Shown piece by piece: positions 42,320 to 54,851 of a DNA stretch of 64,000 nucleotides. The notes beneath the pieces are model-generated. The model saw nothing but the letters and a program-made list of their open reading frames with translations, made no database searches and was not told the DNA's origin. How positions within the stretch are numbered: position 1 is the first letter of the stretch; each line of letters begins with the position of its first letter. Location of the stretch: NCBI GenBank assembly GCA_034406715.1, contig CP137877.1:248001-312000 (forward strand), given 5' to 3'. Source of the DNA: Rhodotorula mucilaginosa (lineage: Eukaryota; Basidiomycota; Microbotryomycetes; Sporidiobolales; Sporidiobolaceae). Position numbers and translations under genes: made by a program.

Positions 42320-44691
42320 TCAAGTGGGGGCGGCCCGCGCCTTTGCTGCCGCGGCTTTAGCGCGCACCCTCCGCGCGTGCGACTCGAGGCATTCTAGCCG
42401 CCTTCTCGACGTCTCCTTTTCCGATCCGCGGACGCTTCGGCTCGACGCAGAGACGGTCTTCTTGGCCGTTGTCGGCTTGAGACCGGGTGCCTTCAACGGC
42501 GGTTGCGGAGTCATGGGCTGCAAAGGTCGTTTCGTGATTGCGGGAGGCTGCCAGGACGACGTACTCGGTGCGAGACTCCGAGATGCGGTGCCTTCCGCGA
42601 CAGGATCTTCCTGTGCCGGAGCGGAGAACGAGAACGGCGAAGTCGGTGCGGGTGGCAAAGCGAGCAGCTTCCCGAAAGATGCTGGACCTGACGCATGCGG
42701 CTCCTCCTTCCCGTCTGGGCCGCCTGTCCTTCCGACAGGACTGAAGCTCGTCGACGCCGTCGCGACAGCCGGCGAGCGCAAGTGGCTGCGCCAGGTGATC
42801 GGCCGCTTCAGACTCTCCTGCAGGTCAAACTTCTTGCGAGAGGCGGGTTTCTCCGGACTGGGCATGCTTCGCCGAATGATAGGCGACGCAGCGGCCGTCG
42901 CAGCCGCACGAGAGGAGGTCGAAGCCGTCGGAGCAGCGAAGCGAGGCGTCGAGCGAGCGCCTATCGTCGAGTCGGCTTCGGGTCGAATGGTACCGAGCCG
43001 CGTTCCCAACGGCGCAGCAAGAGTTTTCGGGAGTGGTGGTACGGGCGGAGCGGCCTCGACTTTCTTTACGGTGGCGCGGTACAGAGATGATTTGGCTGTG
43101 ACCCAATTTCTGCAAGTCAGGCTTCCGCTCCACCTTCTCCGGGCAACAAAACAGAACTCACGTCCGACTCCGAGACTTGGTCGCCTCTTTGACAACCCGG
43201 CACCGTTGACCGCGCCGCTTTTTCGCCGCTTTTTCGCAAGTTCAAGCTGGCGCTTGCGGCGGGCTTGCTCCGACAATGACGCCGACTGCTCGCCAGTTTT
43301 GCCGTCCTTGCGTGAACGACCGAGAGAGGCGACACCGCTGCTAAGCGAATCCGCGACCGAAGGACCGGCTCGCTGATCGGCTGAACTCGACCAGCCCGAT
43401 TCGCGGAGCCTCGCGACCACCTTGTTGTCCCGGTCACTCCCTCGCGCAGACTGAGTGGTGACCGCGGGCTTGAGGCGTTTTGCTTGCGGCTCGGATCCTT
43501 CGTCGCTGATCTTGCTCCGCGAATCCGAGCGAGTCATGCCGGCCAAATCCGACGACGAGTGAATCGAACGCTTTGCCGCCCAGTGGGTCGTAATGGAATC
43601 CATCCTGTCGAAGGTACGCTTGTGGGAAGCCTCGAAGACGGCTCTCTTGCCTTGAGTCGACGGCTGCGTGGACGAAGTGGCGAACGGGCCCAGAAGTATG
43701 GACGAGCTGCGCTTGATTCCGCTCGTTTCGGCCAGCGCGCGAGCTTCAGCGGCGCGCCGCGTCATTTCTTCCATCACGGAATCAATCGCTGTCGATTTGG
43801 GGGGGTCCTCGACTTCCTCCATGTTCGTCGAGCCCGTCGACGCCGTCAAGGTGCCGGGCATCGTGAACGTGAAGGCCTTCGAGCCAGTGGTGCACGCCGC
43901 TCCCTTGACGGGCGAGCCAAAGACAAACGGCTCGGTAGTCGATGCTGCATCTGCGACCTCGGACGGGAGAGATGGCCGCGAGACGGGGCGCAGATCCGCT
44001 GTGTCTGAAAGTGCTGACGGTGGGCTAGCTGTGCTCAGATCCTCCGTCTGAAACGCCGACAGGGACGGGTAGATGTTCGTAGTTGTCGTGAGAGCTACTG
44101 GCTCGGGTTCCGTGGCTGGCGCGGGCGTTTTGGACGTCGAAGTTGACGAAACGATGGTGCGGAGGAAAGCGGTGCCGGCGGATCGCAGAGTCGACGTCAC
44201 AGAAGAGATGCTGCTTGTCGAGTCGCTCTTGTTGATGTCTAGCGCGGTCAATACAGGCGGCCGCGGGGAGGAGGTTCAGTCTTGTCCAGAGCGACAGCAA
44301 CACCCGATAGCGAGAAACCCACCGGCAGGTCCAAAGTCGGCTTCGAGTGGCGCGTTGCTCGCTGATCCGGCAGGTACAACCGACCAAGAGGCAGTAGACT
44401 CGTCGCCGACCGCAAGCGAGTCCTCATCATCGGCGATGGTCGCGAGAAAGCGACCTCGTTCCTCGAGCCGAGCGATGAGTTCCACGTTCTGCGAATCGGG
44501 CAGAGTCGACGTCAGATGCGTTGCCGTGATGTGACGGGACTGCCCACTCGACAGCTCACCTTGCCCGAGCCCTTGAGGCCATGCTGCTTGCAGAGGGCCA
44601 CGAGTTGTGGTCGTTTCAGCGAATGAAGGGCCGCCGCGTTCGAAAGGATAGCGAGCTCCGGTATAGCCTGGGCAGGGGGGTCCACACCCAT
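42320..44691 (-). CDS. SAP-domain protein, probably nuclear
   Basis: Four exons (44691-44560, 44488-44323, 44238-43162, 43095-42320) join in frame to 716 residues. Around residues 20-55, across the first intron, lies a SAP motif: LHSLKRPQLVALCKQHGLKG joined to NVELIARLEERG, the helix-loop-helix that binds scaffold-type DNA. The remainder is disordered, with FVFGSPVKG, a conserved-looking HKRTFDRMDSITTHWAAKRS segment, a basic EQARRKRQLELAKKRRK stretch and a C-terminal Arg/Lys-rich end. A chromatin or mitotic-spindle role is plausible. The third intron uses the GGTCACAG acceptor, which keeps the frame. The opposite strand is open over 42249-43376, a shadow of codon bias. Confidence 0.7.
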
Positions 44692-44967
44692 GGCTGTCTG
44701 TAGTACCCGCTCAAGCCGCACACGCAGATGGGAAGAGACAGCACTGGAGCGTCGTGTCGGACCGATGAACGAGAGTAGAAGTTCTTTCAACGACTCCGCG
44801 AGCCGGCGAGGGATCTCGAGAAAAGATTTCGGCCTCTTTCTCACGCACACCATATGTAGCACCCGGAGAATTGACAAACACTCACGGTTTCAAGCTGTGC
44901 GGAACCAATATACACATACTTCTTGGAAAAGACGTCTTCCGCCGGAAGCTTGTCTTCTGCGCAAAAC
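44692..44967. other. Intergenic between SAP gene and SDR copy 1
   Basis: It holds the upstream region of the SAP gene and the 3' UTR of the dehydrogenase gene. An upstream in-frame extension of the SAP frame reaches 44877 but has weak composition. Confidence 0.4.
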
Positions 44968-46275
44968 CTACCAGGGCATACGCTCGCCGTCGTAACGCCA
45001 GAAGGAGCCGTTCTCCTCCTTGCCCAGCTTCAGGATGATGTTATCAACTCTGTTGGTACGGGAAAAGAGGCTCGCATAAGCGGACCCCAAGAGTTCAGAG
45101 AGTGACAAGGAAGAACGAACGTACGCGAGGCGCGTCGCTTCTTCGACTGTGAAATCGCCCAGACCGTTGGTCCTGTAAGTTCATGCACTGTATATCAGCA
45201 GGGAAACTTCTGCCCGCACATCACGTCTCAAAAAGCGAAGCCTCAGACTCGCCCGTCGGTCTGAAAATATGCCGAAAAACGAAAACGCGCGACAAGTCAG
45301 CAGCGAGAATAAAGTCCATGTCTCAAGGAGAAAGTTCTCGCCTTGACATAGCCAGGGTGGATCTTTGAGTGATACGCAATGGTGGAAAAGAGGTCAAGCA
45401 GAGCAAAAGGTGTCAGCCATTCTTTCCGGCTCAGGAGAGGACTACCACGGGCAACAACTCACGGAAATGACGGTAAACCCCTCCTACGCATATGCCACGT
45501 ATCAGCACACGTCTGTCGAGCGCTTGCTTCTCCTTTCGCTTGGCAAGAGACAAGCGAGGAAGTAGGGTGTTGCGTTACTGACCTGCTCAAGCTCACGGGA
45601 AAGCTTGCGGTTGTACATGTTGAGGGCAACCTTCGAGATGCAGTCTGTTGAGAAGGTCAGTGCTGCTTGCGCAGCCCAAAGGAGCGCATATGTGCAAGAC
45701 TTACAAGCGGTTCCCAGCGGGTTCTCGCCGAACGGTCCGCCGATCGAACCGCAAGTGCTCGAAATGCCAAAGATCTGCTTGCCCTTTCCCTTTTTGAGAA
45801 GCGGGAGGAAGGCGCTCGTGACGTTCATTACACCAAAAAGGTTTGTGGTGAGGTTGTCCATGACTTGTTTCGGCGTCCTGCGGAGTCGAGCAGATCAATC
45901 GTCAACTTCAACAAAAGTGGCAGCAACTGCGACGGGCAAAAGAAAGACTTACGTTTGCGACGGCGAATCAAAGTGCCCACGCGCAACACCAGCATTATTG
46001 ATCAAGCAGTCGAGCGGGCCATTCTTGAGGAATCCGCTGGCCTCGAGCTCCTTCACCGCCGCCGCGACTGACTCGGGGTTCTCGACGTCGAGCTTGAGGA
46101 TGTAGAGGCGGTCGTCTCCAGCCTCTTTGCGCAGAGCCTGCAGGTCGTCTGCCGAGCTGGTGTTGCGCGCGCCTGCAACGACGCGGACGCGATCGCCGGA
46201 GTGGAGCAGCTGACGGGTGTAGCCGAGCCCGAGTCCGCGCGACGCGCCAGTGACGAGGTAGGTAAAGGAGGACAT
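44968..46275 (-). CDS. Short-chain dehydrogenase/reductase, tandem copy 1
   Basis: The spliced product has the classical SDR features: cofactor motif TGASRGLGLG near residue 8, DVENP, NNAG near residue 90, a TSAFLPLLKKGKGKQIFGISS strand-helix, and the catalytic YCISK, whose Tyr codon is split by an intron. After that come HPGYVKTDM-type sequence, EEATRLA and the end GSFWRYDGERMPW. SDRs of this C-factor/carbonyl-reductase-like type reduce carbonyls with NAD(P)H; the substrate is unknown. There are six or more introns. Copy 2 (46997-48317) has the same exon layout and about 80 percent visible identity, so the pair arose by duplication. Confidence 0.9.
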
Positions 46276-46996
46276 CGTCTGCTCTTCCTTTCGCTTGAAG
46301 TGAAAAGATGCTGTGGAAGAGAGAGAGAGAGAGCAGACTAGACGCGAGGTGGCGACGGGCAGGACCCGGAAGAGGCCCGTGCGCGTCCGTCCGCAATCTC
46401 GCCATCGATAGTCCCCCACACGGGCTTTGTCAGCATCCACATCAGCCCCGGCCATCGGGAACAAGCTGTCTCTTGCCTTCCGCCGTCGGCAAGGCTACAT
46501 AGCTCGAGTCGTAGGAGCACCGCCCGGCATCATGAGTGATCTGCCACCGCTCCGATCGTTAAATCGCGAAGAGACAGCTACGTTTGCCGGGAATACAAGA
46601 CTATCGCAAGGCGGAGCCTGTTGCTGTACGTTCACAGCATCGCGTGGCGAACAGGCGGGAAAGAAGACCTTGAACACTCTCAAACTTTTCGTTTCTTTCC
46701 CTCGCGCCAATCTTTGCCAAGTCGCCTCAGATGCGGGATGCAATGGTGACGGAAGGTTAGGGACAAAGCCGCTTGGTGAAAAGGCCCAACAAGTCGGCTC
46801 GCCACCCATCCCTGCGCTACCGCAGCCGTTGTGCGCATGCCTGAGGAGGACAGGGCAAGCCGGACGCCGTTTACTCGCGGCTGAAACATTGCCCTCTCCC
46901 GCAATGGCGCGTGATATGTCATTTTCCTTTGCACGTGTAAGATTGTTCCTGTTTTGATGTGTGTGAAGAGGGGCAGCGACATGTCGAGTCTCCCGT
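46276..46996. other. Intergenic between the two SDR copies
   Basis: These 720 bp should contain the promoter of copy 1 and the 3' UTR of copy 2. A GA run (46319-46334) lies just upstream of copy 1. Frames on both strands reach 176-249 codons but lack motifs and run into flanking exons of copy 2; I do not call them. Confidence 0.45.
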
Positions 46997-48317
46997 CTAC
47001 CAGGGCATGCGTTCGCCATCGTAGCGCCAGAAGGAGCCGTTCTCCTCCTTTCCGAGCTTGAGGATGACGTGCTCGACGCTGTCAGCACAAGAATTGCAGT
47101 GTCAGTCAGCGAAAGAAGGAGAGTGATGCTGGAGTCAAGAACGCACGCGAGGCGAACCGCTTCTTCCGTCGTGAGGTCTCCTTGTCCCTTGTTCCTGTGA
47201 ACACGAGGATCCCGAATCAGAAGGCGTACTTTCGGAGAGCACACCCGTCAAGCAAGTCATTCGGTTGCAGGGATCAGACTCACATGTCGGTCTGAAGACG
47301 GGGCGGAAAACGAAAAGCGGCAAGTCAGTTACGAGGATCGACTGCGGGCGTAGGAGCGATGTGGCTCACCTTGACATAACCAGGGTGGAACTTTGAGTGG
47401 TGGACGACAAAGTCGAGTTCGAAAAAGCGAAGGGGTACGCAAATAGAAAACTTCAGCGTGCCTTCCTTGCCTGAAAGCGAAGAGGGACTGGCGCCGGTGC
47501 CCACTCACGGAAACAACCGTGAAGCCATCCTGATGTCACGAGACATGTCAGCATGCTTCTCCTCACTAGCCTCTTGGTCCGGGCCAGCGGAGGGGAGGAA
47601 AAGAGGCGCGAACTTGGGGCCGCACCTTCTCAAGCTCCCGGGACAGCTTGCGGTTATACATGTTCAGAGCAACCTTCGAGATGCAGTCTGGAGAGCCGGG
47701 GATCGAGAGATGAGCCATCCGCTGCGATCGAAGGTTCCATGCAGGACTCACAAGCCGTCGCCATCGGGTTCTCGCCGAAGGGTCCACCGATCGAACCGCA
47801 AGTGCTCGAAACGCCAAAGATCTGCTTGCCCTTGCCCTTCTTGAGTAGCGGGAGGAGCGCGCTCGTGACGTTCATGACGCCGAACAGGTTCGTGTTGAGG
47901 TTGTCCATGACATCTTGCGGCGTGCTGCAGATATTCGAGTCGCTTTCGTTAGTGGCGGTTGCCTCAACGGATGCGCCCGGTCGAAGGCTCTCACGTCTGC
48001 GACGGCGAAGCTCCGTGTCCACGCGCAACACCGGCGTTGTTGATCAAGCAGTCGATCGAGCCGTCCTTGAGGAATCCGCTCGATTCGAGTTCCTTGACGG
48101 AAGCCGCGACCGCCGCCGCGTCTTCGACGTCGAGCTTGAGGATGTAGAGGCGGTCTTCTCCGACCTCTTTGCGCAGGGCCTGCAGATCGTCTGCCGAGCT
48201 GGGGTTGCGTGCGCCTGCGACGACGCGGACGTGGTTTCCAGACTTGAGGAGCTGGCGAGTGTAGCCGAGTCCGAGGGAGCGCGAGGCGCCGGTGATGAGG
48301 TAGGTGAAGGTGGACAT
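46997..48317 (-). CDS. Short-chain dehydrogenase/reductase, tandem copy 2
   Basis: Same family as copy 1: TGASRSLGLG, DVEDA, NNAG, VFGVMNVTSALLPLLKKGKG-like sequence, VSSTCGSIGGPFGENP, catalytic Tyr in YCISKVALNMYNRKL (again split by an intron), FHPGYVK, NKGQGDLTTEEAVRLA and GSFWRYDGERMPW at the end. The exon layout mirrors copy 1. In the cofactor loop Arg replaces nothing essential, but the second Gly-preceding residue is Ser in this copy (SRSLGLG) and Gly in copy 1 (SRGLGLG). The upstream region is separate, so the two may be expressed differently. Confidence 0.9.
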
Positions 48318-48940
48318 GTCTATATCGAAGCTGTCTGTGTCTCTAGAGTACCAATGCAGAGCAAACGAAGCTCTCAGGGACGCTGGACCCTCTGGCAGCT
48401 GCCCCACCTCGGCTGCGCAATGTGTCAGCGTCTTGTGATCGGCGATCGGACTTCGGTCTCGGCCGCTCGAGGAAGCCGCCTGCATGCAGAACCACATATC
48501 TAAGGCAGCTCAACTGGCACCGTAGACGCGGTTCTCTAGATTCTTCTTCGGGAGACTGAATATGCACAAGGGTGTTTTCTAACTACAAGTTTTGGGAATC
48601 AGCTAGCGCTGGCTGGGAAGTTTCGTCCCGTGAGCCTCGAGGGGGGACGAGGGGGGATGAGAGTCGTGGAACAAGAGAGGTATATCGTCACGAGGCAAAA
48701 GGTATCGAGAACAGGGGCGGGGAGGAATCACTGGAGCGGAACGTCCTGATCTCCGGAGGAGACCTCCCTCCGAGGTCCAAGCGCGGTGAGTTCGATTTCG
48801 TCCCCTTCTGCGTCTTCGTCACCGAGATCAAACATGACATCTCCTCCTCGTTGTCGTTGTTCCTGCTGACGCGCTGTCGCCGCCGCCGCCTCCCTCAATG
48901 CCATTGCCAAAGACGACTCCCCCTCTTGCCCCGCGCGATC
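48318..48940. other. Intergenic between SDR copy 2 and transporter
   Basis: It contains the upstream region of SDR copy 2 and the 3' UTR of the transporter. A G-rich patch (GAGGGGGGACGAGGGGGGATGAG around 48640-48662) stands out. No coding frame is supported. Confidence 0.45.
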
Positions 48941-51900
48941 CTACGGGCCCGCAGGTCGTCGCGAATCATCCTCATCGGTCGTGATCAACGCCTCCTCGTC
49001 GCTTTGTCGCACAGCCTGATAGTCACGGACGCCACTGCCACCCAGACTGGGCGTCGTCGACCGACTGCCTCCTCCGACTGAACTGGCGCTGCCACCACCC
49101 CCTCCGCCGGCCTTCCACCATTTCATGCCGTCGCTGCCACTTCCCGGCAGACTGGCATGTCCGGACAGAGTACGACGGTGGTGCCGAGATCCTGGCATGA
49201 TGCGCGGCGGTTCGACCGTCGGCTCGTGGTAATGAGGTCGACCACCGTGGAACGACGGTAACGAATGCGAGCGGCGCAAGGGCGCGCGCTCCGCATCAAC
49301 TTCGGACAGTCCTCGGTGCGAAGGCTGATCTCCAAAGAGCTCGTCTGCGACGGCAAAAACACATGTCAGCCTCCGAGAGTTCGAAACAAGTGATGATGCG
49401 ATTTGAGCTCACCCATCTCCTCGAGCGGAACTCCTCTCGCTATGGGAAAAACAACGACATTCGTTAGCTGAAGCGCTCCGACAAGGGAGAAAAGAGCAGT
49501 AGATGGCGTACTCTCGGGGTATGTGAAGAAGACGAGCACGAAGCTTATGACGCAGAATCCGGCGTGCATCGGGTACATCTTCCATCCGAGGACTTCTTGA
49601 TTGATCGGCGTCATCGCGCCGACGACATAGTTGCTGAACCAGTTCGAAGCGGTCGAGAGCGAGACGCCCTTGACTCGGAAGGCGTTCGGGAGGATCTCGG
49701 CAGGGTACAGCCAGGGGATCGGGCCCTGCACGCCATCATCATCACCTTTGTGTCAGTATCAAGACCATCTGGAGCAGGTGTCACGTAAAACCGACCCACC
49801 CAGGAGAAGCCAAAGGCGGCATTGTAGACGATGACGCAGGAGACCACTGCCACGGGGGTGTAACCCTTGTCCATCCAGAGGAAGAAGCCACAGAGCGATA
49901 GCGCAATCGCCATGATCTGCGATTCCGGATCAATTCGAAAGGATTGAGAAGCGATCAGGCAAGTGCTGAGAAGTACTTGTCACAACCGCGAAGAAGTCCC
50001 TCGATGACTGGACTCACCGTCGCTCCGCTCAGGAGGATGGGCCTCCGCCCGAGCGAGTCAACCAGGTACCACGTCGGGATCGTACTCAACACATAGACTG
50101 GGAACGCGCAAGAGAGCCGCTTCTCTTTCGTCAGCTATCGACAGAAAAAGGGCACAGGCACGGCATGGGACGTACTGATGGAATTGACGCCGGTCATTAA
50201 GATCGCGTCGCGGCCAATCCAGCCGGCACTTTCAAACACGAGCGGCGCGTAGTACGAGATGCTGCTCGCGCGTACAGGACGGACATCATCGGTCAGCCAA
50301 GTACGGTGGGGGTTCACCTCTCCCGAATTAACGGAGAGGAAAGACGTACACGTTGATTCCGTTCTGCAGTTTCCCCCGGACAGAAAAAAAAAACCGGCGT
50401 CAACAATTCCGGTGGCTTTCTCAAGGGGCTGGAAATGCTCCAACCGGAACTTACAAACTGCGCAAAGAGCTGAGCACTGCAAGCGATCAGGACGCGGGAG
50501 CGGTACCGACGCCACATGGCCTTGTAAGAGCGGTCGCCGAATTCGCGCTGCGAGGTTTTGTTGTGATTCGGTCGTTCCCCTCATTAGCTCTCGCGGTGAT
50601 ATTGATGTAGCGACAAGTGACGGGTGACGGAGGGGGGGACTCACCTCGGCGAGGACTCCTTCCTTGATCTCGCGGAACTCTTCCTGAGCCTGCACGCAAC
50701 AATCGATGATCAGATCAGATCCCTCTTCCCGCCGCTGTCTCCGTTTGGGGAGGAGAGAAAGAACGAGAGCGCCAACGCACCCTTTCATCCTCGGGGTCCC
50801 CATCGCCATGCAAATCAGCCAAGACGCCCATCCCTTCCTCATCCTGCTCGGTATCGATCAACCACCGCGGCGACTCGGGGAGGAACAGGGTCCCGATCGC
50901 GAGGACGGCGCCGATCACGGATTGCATGAGGAGCGGGACCCGCCACGAGAGGTCCGAGGTGATGAACGAGCAGAAGTAGTCGAGCCACTGTGTTTGGGGG
51001 TTGCGGTCGAAAAAAAAAAAAAAAGAAAAAATCAGCAAAACGAGATCGCCGCGTCGGCGGGGGTAAATACCGCATAAGCTGAGAACGTACGACACTGAAA
51101 GCATAGCCCAAAATGTTGCCCTACATGAAAAGAGAGAGGTCAGTGAATGAAAACCCCCTTTTCCTGAATCATGCAAGGAAGCGGGGTACTGACCGTGAAC
51201 TCGATGCAGGCCAATTTCCCGCGGTTCTCGGCCGGCGAGATCTCGCTCTGGTACACCGGCACGCACATACTGAGGAACCCGACTCCGAACCCACTGATGA
51301 TGCGGCCAAAGACCATGACCCTGAAACCCGTCGCAAAGGCTTGGAAGAGGCCGCCGAGGGTAAAGATGCACGCGCCGGCAAAGATGGTGGCGCGGCGGCC
51401 AAAGATGTCGCCGACGCGGCCGGCGAGGAGGGAAGTGACTGTCGGTTTCGATTGAGCGCGCGCCGAACGGGCCAAGAGTGAGAGAGAGGGGTAGAGAGTG
51501 AAAGACTCGGGTCAGTCGGTAGGAGCGGGGGTCAACGGTAGCCGACTATCGACCATTCCATTCCTACGCACTAAAGGCCCCAATCTCGAGAATGGCGACC
51601 CTACGGTGCATCGATGGACAGGTGTCAGTACCGACCCAGAAACGTCAAAAACGGCGGGAGGCGGCCTTCTCACACTCACATTGTCGCGAGTTCGACACGA
51701 TCAGGCTGGTGGAAATAGGCTTTGAACTGCATTCCAGTGGGGATGATATCAGGTCGTGATTGCGATGAATGATGGTGTTAGGGTCCGAGCCGAGGGGAAG
51801 AAAGAGAAAGTCAGCGGACGGAGATGCGCTCTCTCGTCAGGCCACTGTCGCGCACTGCAGGCGGGACGTACGTAGGGTCCGGTGATGACACCCGACATGA

Positions 51901-52219
51901 CGCCCCTGTCATGGACATGCAGTCTCAGCTCCTGTTGACCAATTCGAGCCGGATGCCCTTGTCGTGACCGTGACCGGGGCCAACTCCTCGAGAAAAAGAT
52001 GACCCGCTCGCGCGAGTCTTAAAGACGCACTGATCATAGCCCTGCGAGTCGAAGGACACCGTGATCATCAGCGTCTCGAGGTGACCTTTTGGGCAGAGTG
52101 CTCGAACCGAGAGATGCAGAGAGAGGGTCGAGACTGACAAAGAGGAAGACGCCGAGGGAAGCAAAGCACGAGATTGTGAGGACGAGCCTCCTCGAGCTGC
52201 CTGGGATTGTCTCGCCCAT
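48941..52219 (-). CDS. MFS sugar-porter family transporter
   Basis: ATG 52219 starts MGETIPGSSRRLVLTISCFA, leading into the first membrane helix, then GYDQ and a GVMSGVITGPY segment. Family signatures follow in order: AGRVGDIFGRR, GFGVGFLSMCVPVYQSEISP (E-hexose-porter box), WRVPLLMQSVIGAVLAIG, FLPESPRWL, LFAQLNGINVISYYAPLVFE, DSLGRRP, FGFSWGPIPWLYPAEILP and NWFSNYVVGAMTPI. Ten or more introns split it. The C-terminal tail is long (over 100 residues), Ser/Gly/Arg-rich and cytosolic, with a poly-glycine stretch, and could carry regulation. The substrate is a sugar or polyol; which one cannot be read from sequence. One intron contains an A-run near 51009-51023. Confidence 0.9.
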
Positions 52220-52522
52220 GGTGCCTGCTTGTCTATGGCTGCCGTCGAAGAGGGCGGAGATGGACGCCCCGCGGAGAAGTGGGGTCGGTCAAGTCGGAGG
52301 GAGCCAGGCGAGCCGGGTGAGCGATGCAGCGAGCGAGCGAAAGGGAGGGAGGCGAGCCGGCTGGAAAGTGTCGTTGGATCAGTTGGCCTGCAGCGTCGAC
52401 TGTGCGCAGTCAGAACGAGAGACGAAGTTGCTCGGCCGGGACTCGAGTTGCTCGGCTCGCCGTCATCTCCCGACTTGTCCTCTCTCTCGACGCGCTGCCA
52501 GCAACGCAAAGAGCTCCTCGCG
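52220..52522. promoter_or_regulatory. Divergent upstream region of transporter and ALG7
   Basis: This stretch of 303 bp lies between opposite start codons. It is purine-rich on the plus strand with repeated GAGCGAGCG-like words around 52330-52350. No defined element is recognised. Confidence 0.4.
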
Positions 52523-54607
52523 ATGGCATATCAACCGCCGCCAGTGCAGTCGCAGGCCGAGCCGACTCTGACCGTCGCCGTCTCGCTCGTCATCGCCTAC
52601 CTCGCCTACCGCGCAGTCGACAGCCTCGTGCCCGCCCTCGCCCACGATCTCGTCGCAAAGGGGCTCAAGGGCAGGGACATGCTCAAACCGGGATTCAAGC
52701 GAGACGACGCACTCTCTCCCGATGGCAACGCCGACGACGAGGATGCCGCACCGGGCAGAAAGCACCTGTCAGTGGGACCGCCGTCATCTCCAGGGCAAAA
52801 GAAGAAGCGTCAGCTAACTACTACCATAACTATCGTCACGTAGCCCGGAAGCGACCGGCGTGATCGGCGCCTCGGTCTACATCCTCCTCCTCTCGCTCTT
52901 TGCCCCTTTACCGTACCTCTCGTCCCTCCTCCCCTCCTCCCTCCTATCCCCCACCGGCGCGCTCTCCTTCCCGGGACTCAACACCACAACCGCGACCATC
53001 AACCGCAATCAAATCAGCCCGGACGACGACCCGTGCGCCGCCCTCTTCCTCGTCGAAGGCAGCCTCTCGTTCCCGCACCACTCGTTCGCCACCTACTTGG
53101 CCAGCTTGCTCTCGTTACTCATCGCCACCTTTCTCGGCTTCTGCGACGACGTCTTCGACATCCGTTGGAGGTTCAAACTCCCCATACCAGGTCCGTCTCC
53201 GCCCCGCCACCGCCGTCTTTCCCCAACCTTTGCTTCATGCGGACTGACCTCATGTGCGCACGAAATCTCTAGTGATCGCCTCGGTCCCGTTGCTCGTCAC
53301 CTACGCGGCAGGCCACGGCGTGACCGACATTGTCCTGCCCAAGTTCTTCCACCTCCGAGAGCTCTTCAACGTCGTCGCCACCAACGGAGTCTTCCACCTC
53401 GGTGCGTCTCCGCGCTCCCTGCCAGACTTGTTCTCGAGGAGGAGAACAAAACTCACCCCTCCCCAACAGGCCCGCTGTATTACGTCTACATGTCGATGCT
53501 GTCGACTTTTTGTACCAACAGCATCAACATCCTCGCCGGCATCAACGGCGTCGAGGTGCGTTTTCCCTTGACCCCCTTTACCCCTCTACTCCCACACGCA
53601 CAGACCCCACTGACTGAAAAAAAGGAACGCACGGACGGACAGGTCACGCAAGGGCTCCTCATCGCCCTCTCCATCATCGTCAACGACCTCCTCTACCTCA
53701 CCTTCTCTCCCGCCCCGTTCCTCCTCCCCCTCGTCTCCTTCTTGCCCGAATCGATCGCCCCTTCTCCCGAAACGGTACGGAACCTCGCCGCGCGGACGTA
53801 CACGCTCGGGTTCGCGCACGGGAGTCAGGAACTCGCGGACCGGCACTTGTTTAGTCTGTACTTCATGCTGCCCCTCGTTGGAGTCTGCTTCGGTCTGTTG
53901 AGGCACAATTGGTGAGTCGAAGTCTCCTGTCCTCGCCCTTTTCCAGGCTGGCCTTTGCTCTTCCTCCTGACTCGAGAAGGTTTCGCTGACCGCAAAATGG
54001 GAATGAGTGTAGGTACCCAGCGAACGCCTTTATCGGGGACACGTTCTGCTACTTTTCCGGCATGGCCTTTGCCGTCGTCGGCATCCTCGGCCACTTTTCG
54101 AAAACCCTCCTCCTCTTCTTCCTCCCGCAGATCTTCAACTTTTTGTACTCGGTCCCGCAACTGTTTGGGCTCGTCCCGTGTCCGCGGCATCGACTCCCTC
54201 GACTCGATCCCAAGACGGGATTGTTGGTCAATTCGTGGGCGCCGATTCCGCCTCGCGGGCAACGAACGGCGAGGCAACGACTCGGGGTCGGCTTGCTCAA
54301 GGTGCTCGCTTCCCTCGGGATCGTTAAACTCCAGTACGAGCACCAGCCCGACGATTCCCAGCACAAGCCGGCGGGGGTCGGCGCGGCACCTCCTCTCTCG
54401 AACCGAAACCGGAACCGGGGCGAAATCGTCGCCGTGACGAATTTGACGATCCTGAACCTCTTGCTCCTCTGGGGTGGTTCCGTCCGCGAAGACGTCCTGA
54501 CGAGGAGGCTCGGGTACCTCCAAATTGCGGGGAGCGGGGTCGCGTTCGGGATCAGGTATGGGTTGGGAGCGTGGGCTTATGGTGGCAGGGCAGCTGGGAG
54601 GGAGTGA
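52523..54607 (+). CDS. ALG7: UDP-GlcNAc:dolichyl-phosphate GlcNAc-1-P transferase
   Basis: Alg7 (DPAGT1) makes GlcNAc-PP-dolichol at the ER membrane, the first step of N-glycan precursor synthesis and the target of tunicamycin. ATG 52523 begins [11 protein letters not shown], then a first membrane helix, [16 protein letters not shown] (UDP-GlcNAc site, yeast GxDxxK style), PEATGVIGA, and the metal site [11 protein letters not shown]. Later come [13 protein letters not shown] and [14 protein letters not shown], both conserved. About ten membrane helices are present. Introns lie after KHL, after KLPIP, after FHL, after GVE and before YPANAF. The C-terminal exon includes a variable loop before the last helices. 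Confidence 0.95.
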
Positions 54608-54851
54608 TCTCTCTCGCGCGCACCGGTCGATCGGTCGGCCAGGCTCAAATACATCGTGCCGTAGACTCTTCCATATATGTTGTACTGTTTCTCTGATCGC
54701 AATATAGAACGATTTGAAACAAACCAAACTTTTTTCTCTCCTGACGGACCGGTATTCTTGAAACCCGCGGAGGCCGGGCGACGTCGAGCGAGCGGGCGAT
54801 GAGAGAACGCAGTTGTCCTCGGTCTCTACAAGCAGCCACGCTAAGAGAACA
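54608..54851. other. Intergenic ALG7 / HADH
   Basis: It contains the ALG7 3' UTR and HADH upstream region. No separate feature is visible. Confidence 0.4.

Noticed and set aside
42249-43376. 375-codon plus-strand frame
   Set aside because: It lies opposite the SAP-domain gene, has no motif, and its openness follows from GC-rich codon bias on the other strand.
46427-47244. Frames of 176 and 249 codons between the SDR copies
   Set aside because: The minus-strand frame runs through a real exon of SDR copy 2 in the wrong frame; neither has motifs.
44968-52219. SDR pair plus transporter as a secondary-metabolite cluster
   Set aside because: No backbone synthase, P450 or cluster regulator is present; neighbours are housekeeping or unknown genes.
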